Under the pieces are notes generated by a model, which saw only the letters and a program-made list of their open reading frames with translations, was not told where the DNA came from and searched no databases. DNA of 64,000 bases, taken from positions 147,816,597-147,880,596 of the forward strand of contig CM061132.1 of assembly GCA_030789695.1 (NCBI GenBank). Reading direction: 5' to 3'. Positions 23,521 through 34,350 of this stretch are shown one piece after another (the stretch's first letter is position 1; each line of letters begins with the position of its first letter). Source of the DNA: Scilla litardierei. Taxonomy: Eukaryota; Streptophyta; Magnoliopsida; Asparagales; Asparagaceae. The translations under genes and the position numbers were made by a program.

Positions 23521-24590
23521 GCCAAAAATACCAAAAACTCACCCAGTTTGCAATGCTCACAGGCCTGCAACATAGACACCTGGGATGGGCATGGTGAAAA
23601 TTATCCCAAGATATCTCATGGAAAATAAGGCGCAGGATGCAACAATATTGCCATTAACCCAGGCATGGAAGAAATACACAAATTGCATTGACATAAAAAA
23701 ATCAATCCCCAATCAACTCAGCCAAAAATACCAAGCTTTCACACAGCTTGCAATGCACACATGCCTGCAACATAGACACACCTGGGATGGGCATGCTACA
23801 AAATATCCCAAGATATCTAATGGAAAAAAGGAGCAGGATGCAGCAATATTTCCATTAACCCAGGCATGCAACCAATTCACAAATTGCATTGACAAAAAAA
23901 ATCAAACCACTATCAACTCAAGGCCAAAAATACCAAGCTTTCGCCCAGTTTGCAATGCACACAGGTTTGCAACATAGACACACCTGGGATGGGCATGCTG
24001 AAAAATATCCCAAGATATCTAATAAAAAAGGAGCAGGATGCAGCAATATTGCCATTAACCCAGGCATGCAACCAATTCACAAATTGCATTGACAAAAAAA
24101 ATCAAACCCCAATCAACTCAAGGCCAAAGATACCAAGCTTTCACCCAGCTTGCATTGCACACAGGCATGCAGCATAAACACAAGTGGGATGGACATGCTG
24201 AAATATAACCCAAGATATCTCTTGGAAAAAAGCAGCAGGATGCATCAAAAGTGACATTAACCCAGGCATGCAACCAATTCACAAATTGAATTGACAAAAA
24301 AAAATCAAACCCCAATCAACTCAAGGCCAAAAATACCAAGCTTTCACCCAGCTTGCATTGCACACAGGCATGCAACATAGACACAAGTGGGATGGACATG
24401 CTGAAATATAACCCAAGATATCTCTTGGAAAAAAAGCAGCAGGATGCATCAATATTGACATTAACCCAGGAATGCAACCAATTCACAAATTGCATTGACA
24501 GCCTTAAATCAAACCACATTCAACGCAAAGCCAAAAATACAAAGCTTTCACCCAGATTGCACTGCACACATGCCTGCAGCATAGACACCC
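23520..24590. repeat. Tandem array of ~200-bp units
   Basis: The word CATAGAC or its variant CATAAAC recurs at 23571, 23771, 23973, 24173, 24374 and 24580, a period of 200-206 bp. Each unit also contains TGGGATGG(A/G)CATGCTGA, CCCAAGATATCT, AGCAGGATGCA and CATTAACCCAGG in the same order. Five full units are present. Array frames up to 130 residues long are side effects of unit length. Confidence 0.9.
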
Positions 24591-24947
24591 TGAAAGAAAG
24601 GGTGCATGAAAGGTAAATTGCGAAAGTTTGCTTACGTGGAGACAAAAATTGGGAATCCTGAGGCCCTTATGTATTATCCACCCTTTACATGCACCCAGGC
24701 ATGCAACAGATATGCATTGCAAATATAATGAAAACTTATAATTTTATAGCCCTCAGAATATATATTTATCATTTACCCAACTAGGTTGCTGGCGTTTGAT
24801 CATTACTTAACAATCCACGACATATAACTTGGTTTTTTATTTCCGACTGAAACCGATATACATTAGAGGATCCATCATGCCAACCTTCCATTTAATTGGG
24901 AAATTTAGAGGTTCTTTCAACGAATTTATGAGTTTCATCATTGGACT

Positions 24948-25965
24948 TGAAAGTTCAGTACTTAAGCACGACAAATAAAACACAAAGATAAAGCATGAAC
25001 ACCAAGATGACACACGAGACTTGGTTTCGCAGTTCGGTGCGCACACCTACATCTGCGGGGCCACGCCCAGAAAAATAGAATACTCCACTATAATAATCAG
25101 AGAATACAAACTCTAATAATCACGCTTCTCTAAGGAAGAACACCCTCCCCCTTAATACAAACCGTGAGGGGTGATCGCAATCAACCCCGTGAAGTATTCT
25201 TGGCAAGCTCCCCTTGCCAGCAAGCTCCCCTTGCACAACCGACTAGATCAACTCCCTTGATCCTACGTCCGTAGCCGTCGGCCTCCTCCCGGAGTTCTTC
25301 AAAAAACTATTGTAAAAGCCCACCTTGCCGCAAAGCCGTACCCACATTATATGTCGTCCGCTCCCCCTCAATTTCCGAATTGATAGAGATGAAAGCCTTT
25401 AACCAACGGTGCAGATGCGGCAACTATCAAAAATCCAAACCAATTGGGCAATTGGTTCCGCAAAATCCTCTAGCATTAAACTGATTTGTGGGCGAGATTC
25501 TCTCCAACCGAATCAACAATAAAACCGATAGAATAATAGCTTCCAAATATATTTCCAATAGAATATACCAGAATAGGTTGAAGATACCAGAATAGATTTG
25601 CAGCAATCAACAGCAATCAATCTTCCCAACTAACAAATCTGCGAGATATTCACTTTCTATTTCAACCCAACAACCCTTCAATTTAGCAACCGATTTAGGA
25701 AGGGCTTTCCAAATATCTCTCATGCAGGTATACCACAACCATATACAGGAATCCCCGATGTTCTAGGTAACAAATCAGATCTGAGATACCAAACAGCGTT
25801 TCTGTATACGAACAATTATTCTAGATCCCGTGTTCAACAAAATGTTCAACATTTTGTTCAACAATTTGCTCAAACAGCTCAAAAACACTTCTGATTCCTC
25901 AAACAGAACTCTCCATCTATTGTGCCACTAATGCCAACAAATATCAGCGGAATTCAACCCTAACA
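24948..25965 (-). repeat. 3' LTR of gag-only Sirevirus
   Basis: On the + strand it runs from TGAAAGTTCAGTAC to CAACCCTAACA, so in element orientation it begins TGTTAGGG and ends CTTTCA. It contains the palindrome CAAAATGTTCAACATTTTG at 25838-25856 within three GTTCAAC words. Such palindromes are a known feature of Sirevirus LTRs. Confidence 0.92.
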
Positions 25966-26125
25966 ATCTCCCCCTTTGGCATTATGTGGCACAACCCAAA
26001 GCAAGCACCAACCAAACACACATTCTCCCCCTTTGAGCCACAATAATCCAAAATACATTCTCCCCCTTACTAGAACAACCCGAGCAGTGATCACCTCAGA
26101 AAATACAGCCACATTCTCCCCCTTT
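25966..26125 (-). promoter_or_regulatory. Multiplied polypurine tract
   Basis: Four pyrimidine-rich words on the + strand, CTCCCCCTTT or near it, occur at about 25968-25977, 26024-26033, 26059-26068 and 26115-26124. On the element strand they read AAAGGGGGAG. The first abuts the 3' LTR and is the priming tract for plus-strand DNA. Repeated copies upstream are a described hallmark of Sireviruses. Confidence 0.85.
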
Positions 26126-26351
26126 CAGCTAGCCTCACAACTCCAAAAGAAAATTCAGAAAAAAAAACTCAACCGAGGCACATCTAGAGGCTCGTCTGTC
26201 TCTCTTAATAGCAAATAAATTCTCAGGCACAGGAGAATAAGAGAAATAGCATTATACCTCACATCCGAGTCGAGCTCTGAGGGGCCAAAAAGAAGTTGAA
26301 GAATAGAAAAACATCGGCGGTGTTGACAGAGAATCTTCGGTGGTCTGTATG

Positions 26352-28415
26352 TCAAAATTTGGAGACGTGGATGCGTTGGAACCGGCTAAGAAGTGAACGA
26401 ACTTTAGGGAAGTCAACCGGTCTAGATGATGAGGCCCCAGAAGATGAAGCAGAGGTGGATTGTTGTGCAGGAGAGGGTACAGGCGAAGATTCAATGGCAC
26501 CGGTGGAGGAAGGGCAGTGAGCAAAGCGACGAGATAGCACTCTGATAATTCTGGAGGAAGATTCATGAGATTTTGGCGCATGTTGCTCACCGTGATTGTC
26601 GAGGGGAGATATCGAGTCTGGTGTCATAACATCTGCAGCAACATTGTTCTGTGTTGTATCTAATGTTACAACATTAGTCACAACATGAAGTGTTCTCTCT
26701 GAAGCTGTAGTGTTCTTGCTGTATAATTCAGACTTCTTGACCCATTGCTTCTTCATCTTCATATCAGGATGTCTAACATTTCTTCCTTCTGACCAATGTC
26801 GCATGCGACTGTAGCAGTTTCTCTCAGTATGGCCAATGAACTTGCAGTAACTGCATACAGAACGAGCACCTTTTATACCTCTAATCTGCCTCTTCTTCTG
26901 ATCATGGCCCTTGTGCTGATCCATTCTTTCAAGTTCTTTGCTAACTTGACTTCTTCTTTCAGCAGACACATCATCAAAAGCTCCTCTACTGTATCCCACT
27001 CCGGTGCGATCTCCCGAAGTCTTACCCATATTCAAGATATCATCCAGCTTTGTTTTTCCAGAATTCCACTTCTCCAATATGCATTCAGCTTTTTCTGCCC
27101 TGAGAAGAACATTTCTGAAGTTGCTTTCCAATTCTCTACAGTTTTCCTCAGCTTTCAGACATTCGATTTTGATCTCCTCCTTCTCTTTCTTCAGTCTTTC
27201 ATTCTCCTCCTTCAGGACTTTGTTGATATTGCAGATTTGCATCCACTTCTCAAACATCATCTGGTATGTTGTACGGATATCATCGTCACTAACTTTCCCA
27301 TCGCTATCAGCTTCAGAATCTGATTCGATTGTAGATGTTGAACATGATGTTGAACATGATGTTGAACATAATGTTGCAACATTCTGTCTGATATTGGCTA
27401 GTTTGTTGTAATCAAGTCCTTTCTTCTGAGAGGCTGCGAGGGCAATGTAATTACTGATGATGTCTTCATTTTTAACACTCCCATCAGAATCATCTTCACT
27501 CCAGGTACTTGATAAAGATTTCTCTTTCTGCTTCTTGAGGGTATTGGCACATTCGGCTTGTATGTGACCAAAACCCTCACATTCTCTGCACTGTATCCCT
27601 TTGCCTTTGTTCTTGCCTGCAGAGGGAAGATTTGCACGTCCCGCATTGTTACCAGATCTGAAGTTTTGACCCTTGTTGCTTATCTCTTTCATCATTCTAC
27701 TGAAATTCTTGGTCAGCAAGGCAACATCATCATCTAACTCAGACTCATTTTCAATCCATTTGTCCCTCTGATTCTGCTTCAGGTTCATTTCATAGGTTTG
27801 AAGAGATCCCATGAGTTCATCCAGTCTCATGGTGGACGTATTTCTGGCCTCCTCAATGGCTGCAACTTTGGCCGAAAATTTGTCTGGAAGAGATCTCAAG
27901 GTTTTCTCAACTAACTTCTTTTGTGAATATTTCTTCCCAAGTTGGAAGGCCTGATTGGCTATATCTCTCAACCTCCCATTGAATTCGGCAACAGTCTCGT
28001 TGTTATACATCTTTAGATTTTCAAACTGAGAAGCTAGCATCTGGAGTTTGGAAGCTTTTACGGTACTTGTTCCTTCATGAACATTCTGGAGAATATCCCA
28101 TGCTTCTTTGGCATACTCACATGTGGAGATCAGCTTGAACTGCTCTACATCTACAGCCGAAAAAATAGCATTAGTTGCTTTAGAATTGCACAAGGCCGCA
28201 TGTTCTTCAATCCGACTCCAGTCTCTTGCCGGCTTGAGGTGTTCTTTGCCATCTTTGTCAATTTCGATCGGCGGTGTCCATCCTTCAACGATAGCGATCC
28301 AGGCCTTCTCATCAATGGACTTGATGAATACACGCATTCGAGACTTCCAGTAAGTGTAGTTTATACCGGTGAGGAGTGGAGGACGAACAACGGAGGCACC
28401 TTCTCGTGTAGCCAT
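26352..28415 (-). CDS. Sirevirus-type Gag, intact 687-residue ORF
   Basis: This is the structural protein of the element, expected to package its RNA into particles. The ORF is uninterrupted. The start MATREGASVVRPPLLTGINY with the following WKSRMRVFI is a DUF4219-like Gag opening, followed by a UBN2-type region to about residue 225. A first CCHC knuckle, CRECEGFGHIQAEC, lies near residue 277. A coiled coil rich in E, K and L spans about residues 390-455. A second knuckle, CSYCKFIGHTERNC, lies near 520. A run of CSTS repeats near residue 350 comes from a 12-base tandem repeat. The last ~90 residues are Ser/Pro-rich and replace the protease that would normally follow. The ATG at 28415 lies about 75 bp after the 5' LTR. 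Confidence 0.9.
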   Translation of the reverse strand: MATREGASVVRPPLLTGINYTYWKSRMRVFIKSIDEKAWIAIVEGWTPPIEIDKDGKEHLKPARDWSRIEEHAALCNSKATNAIFSAVDVEQFKLISTCEYAKEAWDILQNVHEGTSTVKASKLQMLASQFENLKMYNNETVAEFNGRLRDIANQAFQLGKKYSQKKLVEKTLRSLPDKFSAKVAAIEEARNTSTMRLDELMGSLQTYEMNLKQNQRDKWIENESELDDDVALLTKNFSRMMKEISNKGQNFRSGNNAGRANLPSAGKNKGKGIQCRECEGFGHIQAECANTLKKQKEKSLSSTWSEDDSDGSVKNEDIISNYIALAASQKKGLDYNKLANIRQNVATLCSTSCSTSCSTSTIESDSEADSDGKVSDDDIRTTYQMMFEKWMQICNINKVLKEENERLKKEKEEIKIECLKAEENCRELESNFRNVLLRAEKAECILEKWNSGKTKLDDILNMGKTSGDRTGVGYSRGAFDDVSAERRSQVSKELERMDQHKGHDQKKRQIRGIKGARSVCSYCKFIGHTERNCYSRMRHWSEGRNVRHPDMKMKKQWVKKSELYSKNTTASERTLHVVTNVVTLDTTQNNVAADVMTPDSISPLDNHGEQHAPKSHESSSRIIRVLSRRFAHCPSSTGAIESSPVPSPAQQSTSASSSGASSSRPVDFPKVRSLLSRFQRIHVSKF
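27335..27381 (-). repeat. 12-base tandem repeat within gag
   Basis: ATGTTGAACATG is repeated three to four times in frame and encodes the CSTS repeats. The word GTTGAACA also occurs (as TGTTCAAC) in the LTR palindrome of the same element. Confidence 0.85.
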
Positions 28416-28477
28416 GATTCAAGTACTAAAATCCAAGATCACACCTTCTTTGTTAACAAAGAAACACGGGTGACCTG

Positions 28478-28490
28478 CTCTGATACCAAT
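28478..28490 (-). other. tRNA-iMet primer-binding site of Sirevirus
   Basis: The + strand GCTCTGATACCAAT adjoins the 5' LTR at 28491. On the element strand this is TGGTATCAGAGC two bases after the LTR end, the standard plant copia primer site. Confidence 0.9.
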
Positions 28491-29508
28491 TGAAAGTTCA
28501 GTACTTAAGCACGACAAATAAAACACAAAGATAAAGCATGAACACCAAGATGACACACGAGACTTGGTTTCGCAGTTCGGTGCGCACACCTACATCTGCG
28601 GGGCCACGCCCAGAAAAATAGAATACTCCACTATAATAATCAGAGAATACAAACTCTAATAATCACGCTTCTCTAAGGAAGAACACCCTCCCCCTTAATA
28701 CAAACCGTGAGGGGTGATCGCAATCAACCCCGTGAAGTATTCTTGGCAAGCTCCCCTTGCCAGCAAGCTCCCCTTGCACAACCGACTAGATCAACTCCCT
28801 TGATCCTACGTCCGTAGCCGTCGGCCTCCTCCCGGAGTTCTTCAAAAAACTATTGTAAAAGCCCACCTTGCCGCAAAGCCGTACCCACATTATATGTCGT
28901 CCGCTCCCCCTCAATTTCCGAATTGATAGAGATGAAAGCCTTTAACCAACGGTGCAGATGCGGCAACTATCAAAAATCCAAACCAATTGGGCAATTGGTT
29001 CCGCAAAATCCTCTAGCATTAAACTGATTTGTGGGCGAGATTCTCTCCAACCGAATCAACAATAAAACCGATAGAATAATAGCTTCCAAATATATTTCCA
29101 ATAGAATATACCAGAATAGGTTGAAGATACCAGAATAGATTTGCAGCAATCAACAGCAATCAATCTTCCCAACTAACAAATCTGCGAGATATTCACTTTC
29201 TATTTCAACCCAACAACCCTTCAATTTAGCAACCGATTTAGGAAGGGCTTTCCAAATATCTCTCATGCAGGTATACCACAACCATATACAGGAATCCCCG
29301 ATGTTCTAGGTAACAAATCAGATCTGAGATACCAAACAGCGTTTCTGTATACGAACAATTATTCTAGATCCCGTGTTCAACAAAATGTTCAACATTTTGT
29401 TCAACAATTTGCTCAAACAGCTCAAAAACACTTCTGATTCCTCAAACAGAACTCTCCATCTATTGTGCCACTAATGCCAACAAATATCAGCGGAATTCAA
29501 CCCTAACA
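28491..29508 (-). repeat. 5' LTR of gag-only Sirevirus
   Basis: Same length and, as far as I can read, same sequence as 24948-25965, including the palindrome at 29381-29399. It ends in CTAACA and is followed by GGGCT. Confidence 0.92.
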
Positions 29509-29862
29509 GGGCTAAATGGAGAAAAAATTGAAAGAATTCATTTATATTGCAATGCACCCGTAGGCCACAGCTACACATATGGCATGGACATTCTATACTT
29601 ACATCCAAGTTTCACATGTTTGAAACATATATGAAGCACGCAGCAATAATGACATGCACAACAAAACCCCATCAAACCCTCAAGCCAAAATTTCATAGCT
29701 GTCCCCAACAATTGAAATGCACATAAGCATGCAACATAGTTTTATATTATACATAGATAATCATCACCGTACGTTAATCCTCCACCAAATACACACATTT
29801 AACAATTTTTATATTATGTACATAGATAATCATCCACCATATCATATATTAAAACACCACCT

Positions 29863-31423
29863 TACGTTCCCACTTCATCCTTCATCGACATCATCGTCCT
29901 AGTCCTCATGGCTAAGATCAAATTCATCCATTTTACGCTTGATATATCTAGCCCTTGCTTCCTCCGGCATCCCCAGATACTTCTTCCCTTCCTTCTAAAC
30001 GTTACTAAGCATTTCATACAATTTATCCAACCTATCGGGAGGATACTCTGTGTGTACATACACACTCTTACCTACCTCCACAGTCCAGGGGCGTGTGTGA
30101 TACGTAAGGCATCGGCGACCTCCGTTAGTTTATCAACAAATACAGTGTAATCCATGTTGGCAGGTTGTCCCCATTGCCTACGCTTTTTCTTTTTCCCCAT
30201 TTCTCCTGGGTCTGCATGGCTAGATCCCGCATGACCATAGCCAGCAGCGGGAGGTTGTGGTGTGTAATGTGGGACATTGGTGTCAGGCAATCCAAGATCA
30301 ATCGGCGAAGGAATTGCCTGATGGGCGTTGCTTTCCGTGTAGGGTCCGCCAAAGTTTTCAAACGCATCCTTACAAAAATCTCCAATAACTACGTCATCCC
30401 CTATAATCAAGCGAAGATCCTCAAGCCACGGGATTGGTTTATTAATATAGTCTTTATTTCTAGGGTGTGCCTTCACGTAAACACCAAGGGAAAGTAATTA
30501 GGAAAAAATGATAATTTCAGAGACTTGTATGTATTTTTGCGTAAAGTGTGAAATTATTACCGAGACCCAGGTGGCATACGTTTCAGGTTCCATTGTTATC
30601 ATCTACATCTCTGCCGACCACCCTACTCCACTTAAATTGCGACATGTATTCACATCTGCAATCCGCATATGCAATCCTTTCATATGATTACGAACATTTT
30701 GGCTATTGTATACCATCCCGAATTTCTCATTAATGTGGGCAGCAGCAGCATTAAAGGCAGACGTTTTGAAAGTCTTATTGGATTTCAATCCTTGCCTTGC
30801 CAGCTCTGCAAGGAATGGGATGAGCTCCAAATCATGCTCCCAAGGCCATATTTTGTTCGCCTGCCCCTTCCCCTTATGTGCTGGCTGCTTCATTTTTTCC
30901 GGGGGCTGGAAACCGATGCTTCACCCGACTCGTCCCGTCTACTGGACTTTCTAGACTTATCGCTACCATCAATCGGGTCATTCCCGCTTTGGGATGACGT
31001 CCTATTGAATGCACGGTGATGAGGCGGGCTAAAATATTGAGGGTTTCCAACCATACCTCCCATTACCGTCCCTTGGTAGCTCTCACCCACCTGTGGATTT
31101 AGACCCCCAGGGTAGCTCCCTCCCACCTGTCTCATCCCGCCCCCTTGTAGTATTTGCATAAATCCAGGTGGACTCCCCATGTGCATGGGAATGGACATGC
31201 TATACTGGGGGTATTGAGCAAAAGGCATACTTGTGCCTCCACCAAGGTTGCCTCCACCATATTGGCCCGGCGATTGATACTGGAAATCAACCATCCTACG
31301 GGCCATTGGTCGTCGAGGAGAGGTCTCAGAAAGACGTTCGTTGTCTACCCCTTGATTCACATTTGTTGGGCCATACAATGGGGGCATCGGATCACTCCCT
31401 TGACGTGGTTGAGATGCCCCAGC
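29863..31423 (-). pseudogene. PIF/Harbinger accessory ORF1, Myb/SANT-like
   Basis: PIF/Harbinger elements encode a second protein with a Myb/SANT-like domain that helps the transposase bind DNA and reach the nucleus. On the - strand the frame begins MAGASQPRQGSDPMPP at 31423 and runs through a Gly/Pro/Met-rich region to 30890. It shifts frame in an A-run there and continues as 30893-30603 with the Myb-like domain (WPWEHDLELIPFLAELARQG, then NHMKGLHMRIADV). A stop follows near 30583, then a GT donor at about 30560. The next exon, about 30480-30072, holds KAHPRNKDYINKPIPWLEDL, and a KKKKRRQWG basic patch. Traces such as YLGMPEEARARYIKRKMDEF continue to about 29900. Frameshift and stops show decay. 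It lies directly after the transposase on the same strand. Confidence 0.75.
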
Positions 31424-31590
31424 CATGCCTACAAAAAGAAAGACTGACTTAATATTGCAAAGCAATAAATCAAGATAAAAATACTTGCAAACGAATATAA
31501 CTCATGCGACAATAAAAATTATCACAGTTGTAGCAATACAGATACATAAAGTGGCAATTGATTTCTAATACATAAAACCCGATCCAAATG

Positions 31591-32982
31591 TCAAGGACCT
31601 TGTTCTTGTGTGTTCCCATAATTGTGTATGTTACAATAGTCGACCCACATATCCCAAGCTATTTGGTCCATGCGCAGTTTCCATTGGTCCCTTTGTTGGG
31701 TTTGTTCCCGTGTGGTAACCTGTTGGGACATATCCATAATCGAGTCATCGTGCACATCTCCTTCCTCCTCAATCACATCATCATCCTCAATAAGTTGCTG
31801 GTCATGTTGATCGACGACTTGAATATAATTATGCAACACAATACACGCTAGGACGGTATCGACCTGACATGGGAATGCATAGTGGGGCTTGGACGTCAAT
31901 ATCTTAAACTTGTTCTTTAGGATTCCAAAAGTTGACTAGATCTTGTTTCATAAAGACGAGTGACATAGGTTGAAGAGCTCTTTGTGATTTCAAGGAACTC
32001 GATCAGTATGGTCCTTCAGATGATATCTAACACCCATGTATGGAGATATGAACCCTGGCATGGTAGTATATCCTACAAACATAAACATAAAACAATATTA
32101 TAACCCCAAGACGTATTAAATATGTCTAATTATATCGATGGATAAAGACTGCCGCTTACCTTTATACACTCAAAGCCCGTGGGGTGGGGGTAATGACAAC
32201 GCATATTTAAGGACCGTGAAATCATTGGCTGAACCTTCCCACCTGGCCATTGTGTACGTGAATCTTTTATTTGGCGTTGCAGCTGCAAGCACATTTTGCG
32301 TCACCCCCTTACGTCCTCTAAATCGGGGTACGAGATGTTCTGGAAGCATGGCATCGATATGTGTCCCATCAATGAGCCCAATGCAATCCTAAATCGTCAT
32401 CAATAAAGCAAATGTTTATATAACCTTTATGTAATAAAGACTACTACTACATGTCAATAAATTAATTGGACGTACCTTGAAAAACAGATACCAGTTAGGA
32501 TTATTTACTATCTCAGTAGGGGTCTCATTTGAAGCTTGCTTCATGTACATATCCCGCATGACACAAACTGCTTGCATAACCTTGTTAAAGTATCGGCTTA
32601 CGATTGACCCAGAGCGTATAAAATCAACTTACATGACTCTGTTCTTTGACTTGTGCCCTACGATATGCAGAAACATGGCCAACTGATCCTCTACGGTCAC
32701 ATGATTAGTGTCTTTCAGAAAATCCCTTTGTCTCATTAATCTGGCCAGATTCATGAACGCATGGCTCCTCATTCTTAAGTAGTGTAAACAACTACTTTCA
32801 CCCCAATAAAGAATTCTGCGCATGTGGGATTTCCTATTAAGGTCACGCATAGCTGATGGCTCTCTAGGTATGCGGTTTGACAGACCCTCTAGGTTTTGTA
32901 TACAATGTATGATGATAAGAATGACTGTCGTCGCGACCGCGACACATGTTTGACACCCGGACAGGTCACCTTGGTGATCCAT
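31591..32982 (-). pseudogene. PIF/Harbinger DDE transposase, decayed
   Basis: This cuts and inserts the element in autonomous copies. The - strand start at 32982 leads to HYLRMRSHAFMNLARLMRQR and VTVEDQLAMFLHIVGHKSKN, the usual N-terminal block. The catalytic region near 32380-32190 reads DCIGLIDGTHIDAMLPEHL, RGRKGVTQNVLAA and WEGSANDFTVL, so the first two acidic positions are visible. A stop falls at about 32170. The block PGFISPYMGVRYHLKDH and ELFNLCHSSL follows at 32055-31950, with stops. At the NVIERxFG-like third-acid motif the Glu codon is replaced by TAG. The C-terminus (ACIVLHNYIQ and an acidic tail) ends at 31591. It is not functional as written. Confidence 0.85.
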
Positions 32983-32999
32983 CTAAACCATATATGCAT

Positions 33000-34350
33000 C
33001 ATTAATATAATTATGCATAAGATGATAAAAACAAATTAATATATAATTTCACATCAACTAAAAACATATTACATCCTTGCATAAAAGCTCAAAAATGTAA
33101 TAATTAGGTATTATGAGCCCTCAGGTATAGTTGTCACACATTTGTACCTTGGAGGCATGGAGGCTGCTCCTGCTTTTTATAACCAACCCTTGACGAGTAT
33201 CATAACAATCTACTTGTTCATATCATGGTACTGTCCTGCCAGCCTTTCATATTTTTTTCCTTTGGTTTGTGTCATCATTGGGCTCTAATAGAATGCAAAA
33301 CTGAATTTACATAGGCAAAAAATATAGTTTCTCCTCATCTAAAAACCATACTCTAACATTCCATAAAACTTGAAGAAGGAAAAATTATTTACTATGAGCC
33401 CTCAGGTTGTTAATCACTTTCCCCCCTTGGAGGCACGGCGGTTGCTCCAACTTTATATAACCACCAAGTGACGGAACGCATAACATTTTAAATTTCATAG
33501 CAAGGAACCTTCCTGCCAGCCTTTCATATTTTTTCTTTCCTTTTTGTGTCATCATTTGGTTCTAATAGAAAGCAAAAATATTTTAAATAGCCATTCTGGA
33601 CAATTTAATAAAACATACATATCACATACATTCCAAGCCAAAATTCATAATGTAGCAGCAACCAACAAGTCCAATCCAAGACATGCATGAATCCGTAACC
33701 ACATGCACTCATATTATCCCAACATATATGTGACTTTGCTAAAAATGGTTATAATATCAAGCATACCATAGCAAGTACCCATCATTTCATCATCAGTATG
33801 ATGTCTCAGTTTAATTACGAAAATTACATCTTAGGGCATCTATTTTATGGGACACCTCGACCTAGGATTCAGCTTGCTTCGATGTCCTTGGATTGCTATC
33901 GCACTATAGTATGTCATATTGCTGCATGCTTGGGTTTTTTTGGCAATGCGATGTCATGGGTTTTATTTCAGAATGTACATGTCATTTGTGTATCTGTTGC
34001 ATGAAAATATAAATGCTCTACATAGCGTGTCATCTACGGTTTCATGAACCCTTTATGTGGATCCAAAAATTTCATTGCATACAACATGATGCCGCAACCA
34101 TCAACACCATTACACGCCATGCGTGAAACCTCAACCTATTGCCCTCAGAATATTCCCAACAACATATAATCATTTCTGAATTTTTGTAATTTCCCAAGCG
34201 TTCCATACCAATGATCCCAGAATTATTCATGTACTGATGTTGCCTAAATTTCATTGTTTCTTTTTCATCATCGGGCAATGTTTTAAATGGGGCCGCATAC
34301 ATTTAAGGTTTCAGCTTGCATGTATTGTGTTGGATTGCGCTATCATGAAG
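33000..34350. repeat. Right subterminal repeats of PIF/Harbinger element
   Basis: Two direct copies of a block with GAGCCCTCAGGT, GGAGGCA(T/C)GG, TGCCAGCCTTTCATATTTTTT and GTGTCATCATT lie at about 33110-33300 and 33400-33590. An inverted copy of the left-end block (GGTTTTATTTCAGAATGTACATGTCAT) lies near 33955-33985. No gene seen. Confidence 0.65.

Larger units (their letters stand above)
24948..29508 (-). mobile_element. Gag-only Sirevirus-like retrotransposon (TR-GAG type), 4561 bp
   Basis: Two 1018-bp LTRs (24948-25965 and 28491-29508) bound an internal region with a tRNA-iMet primer site, one long Gag ORF and a repeated polypurine tract. All are oriented on the - strand. The flanks are GGACT (24943-24947) and GGGCT (29509-29513), a 5-bp duplication with one later change. 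No protease, integrase, RT or RNase H is present, so it depends on proteins of another element. Reading the two LTRs side by side I found no difference, which implies a recent insertion. It sits inside the PIF/Harbinger element. Confidence 0.92.

Noticed and set aside
23585..24616. + and - strand frames with repeated cysteine-rich peptides
   Set aside because: Products of the ~200-bp tandem array; the repeats carry no start context, splice sites or known domain.
26796..27411. + strand frames of 175 and 135 codons
   Set aside because: Shadow frames of the Sirevirus Gag on the opposite strand; rich in Phe/Ser/Leu as expected from the complement of Lys/Glu-rich coding sequence.
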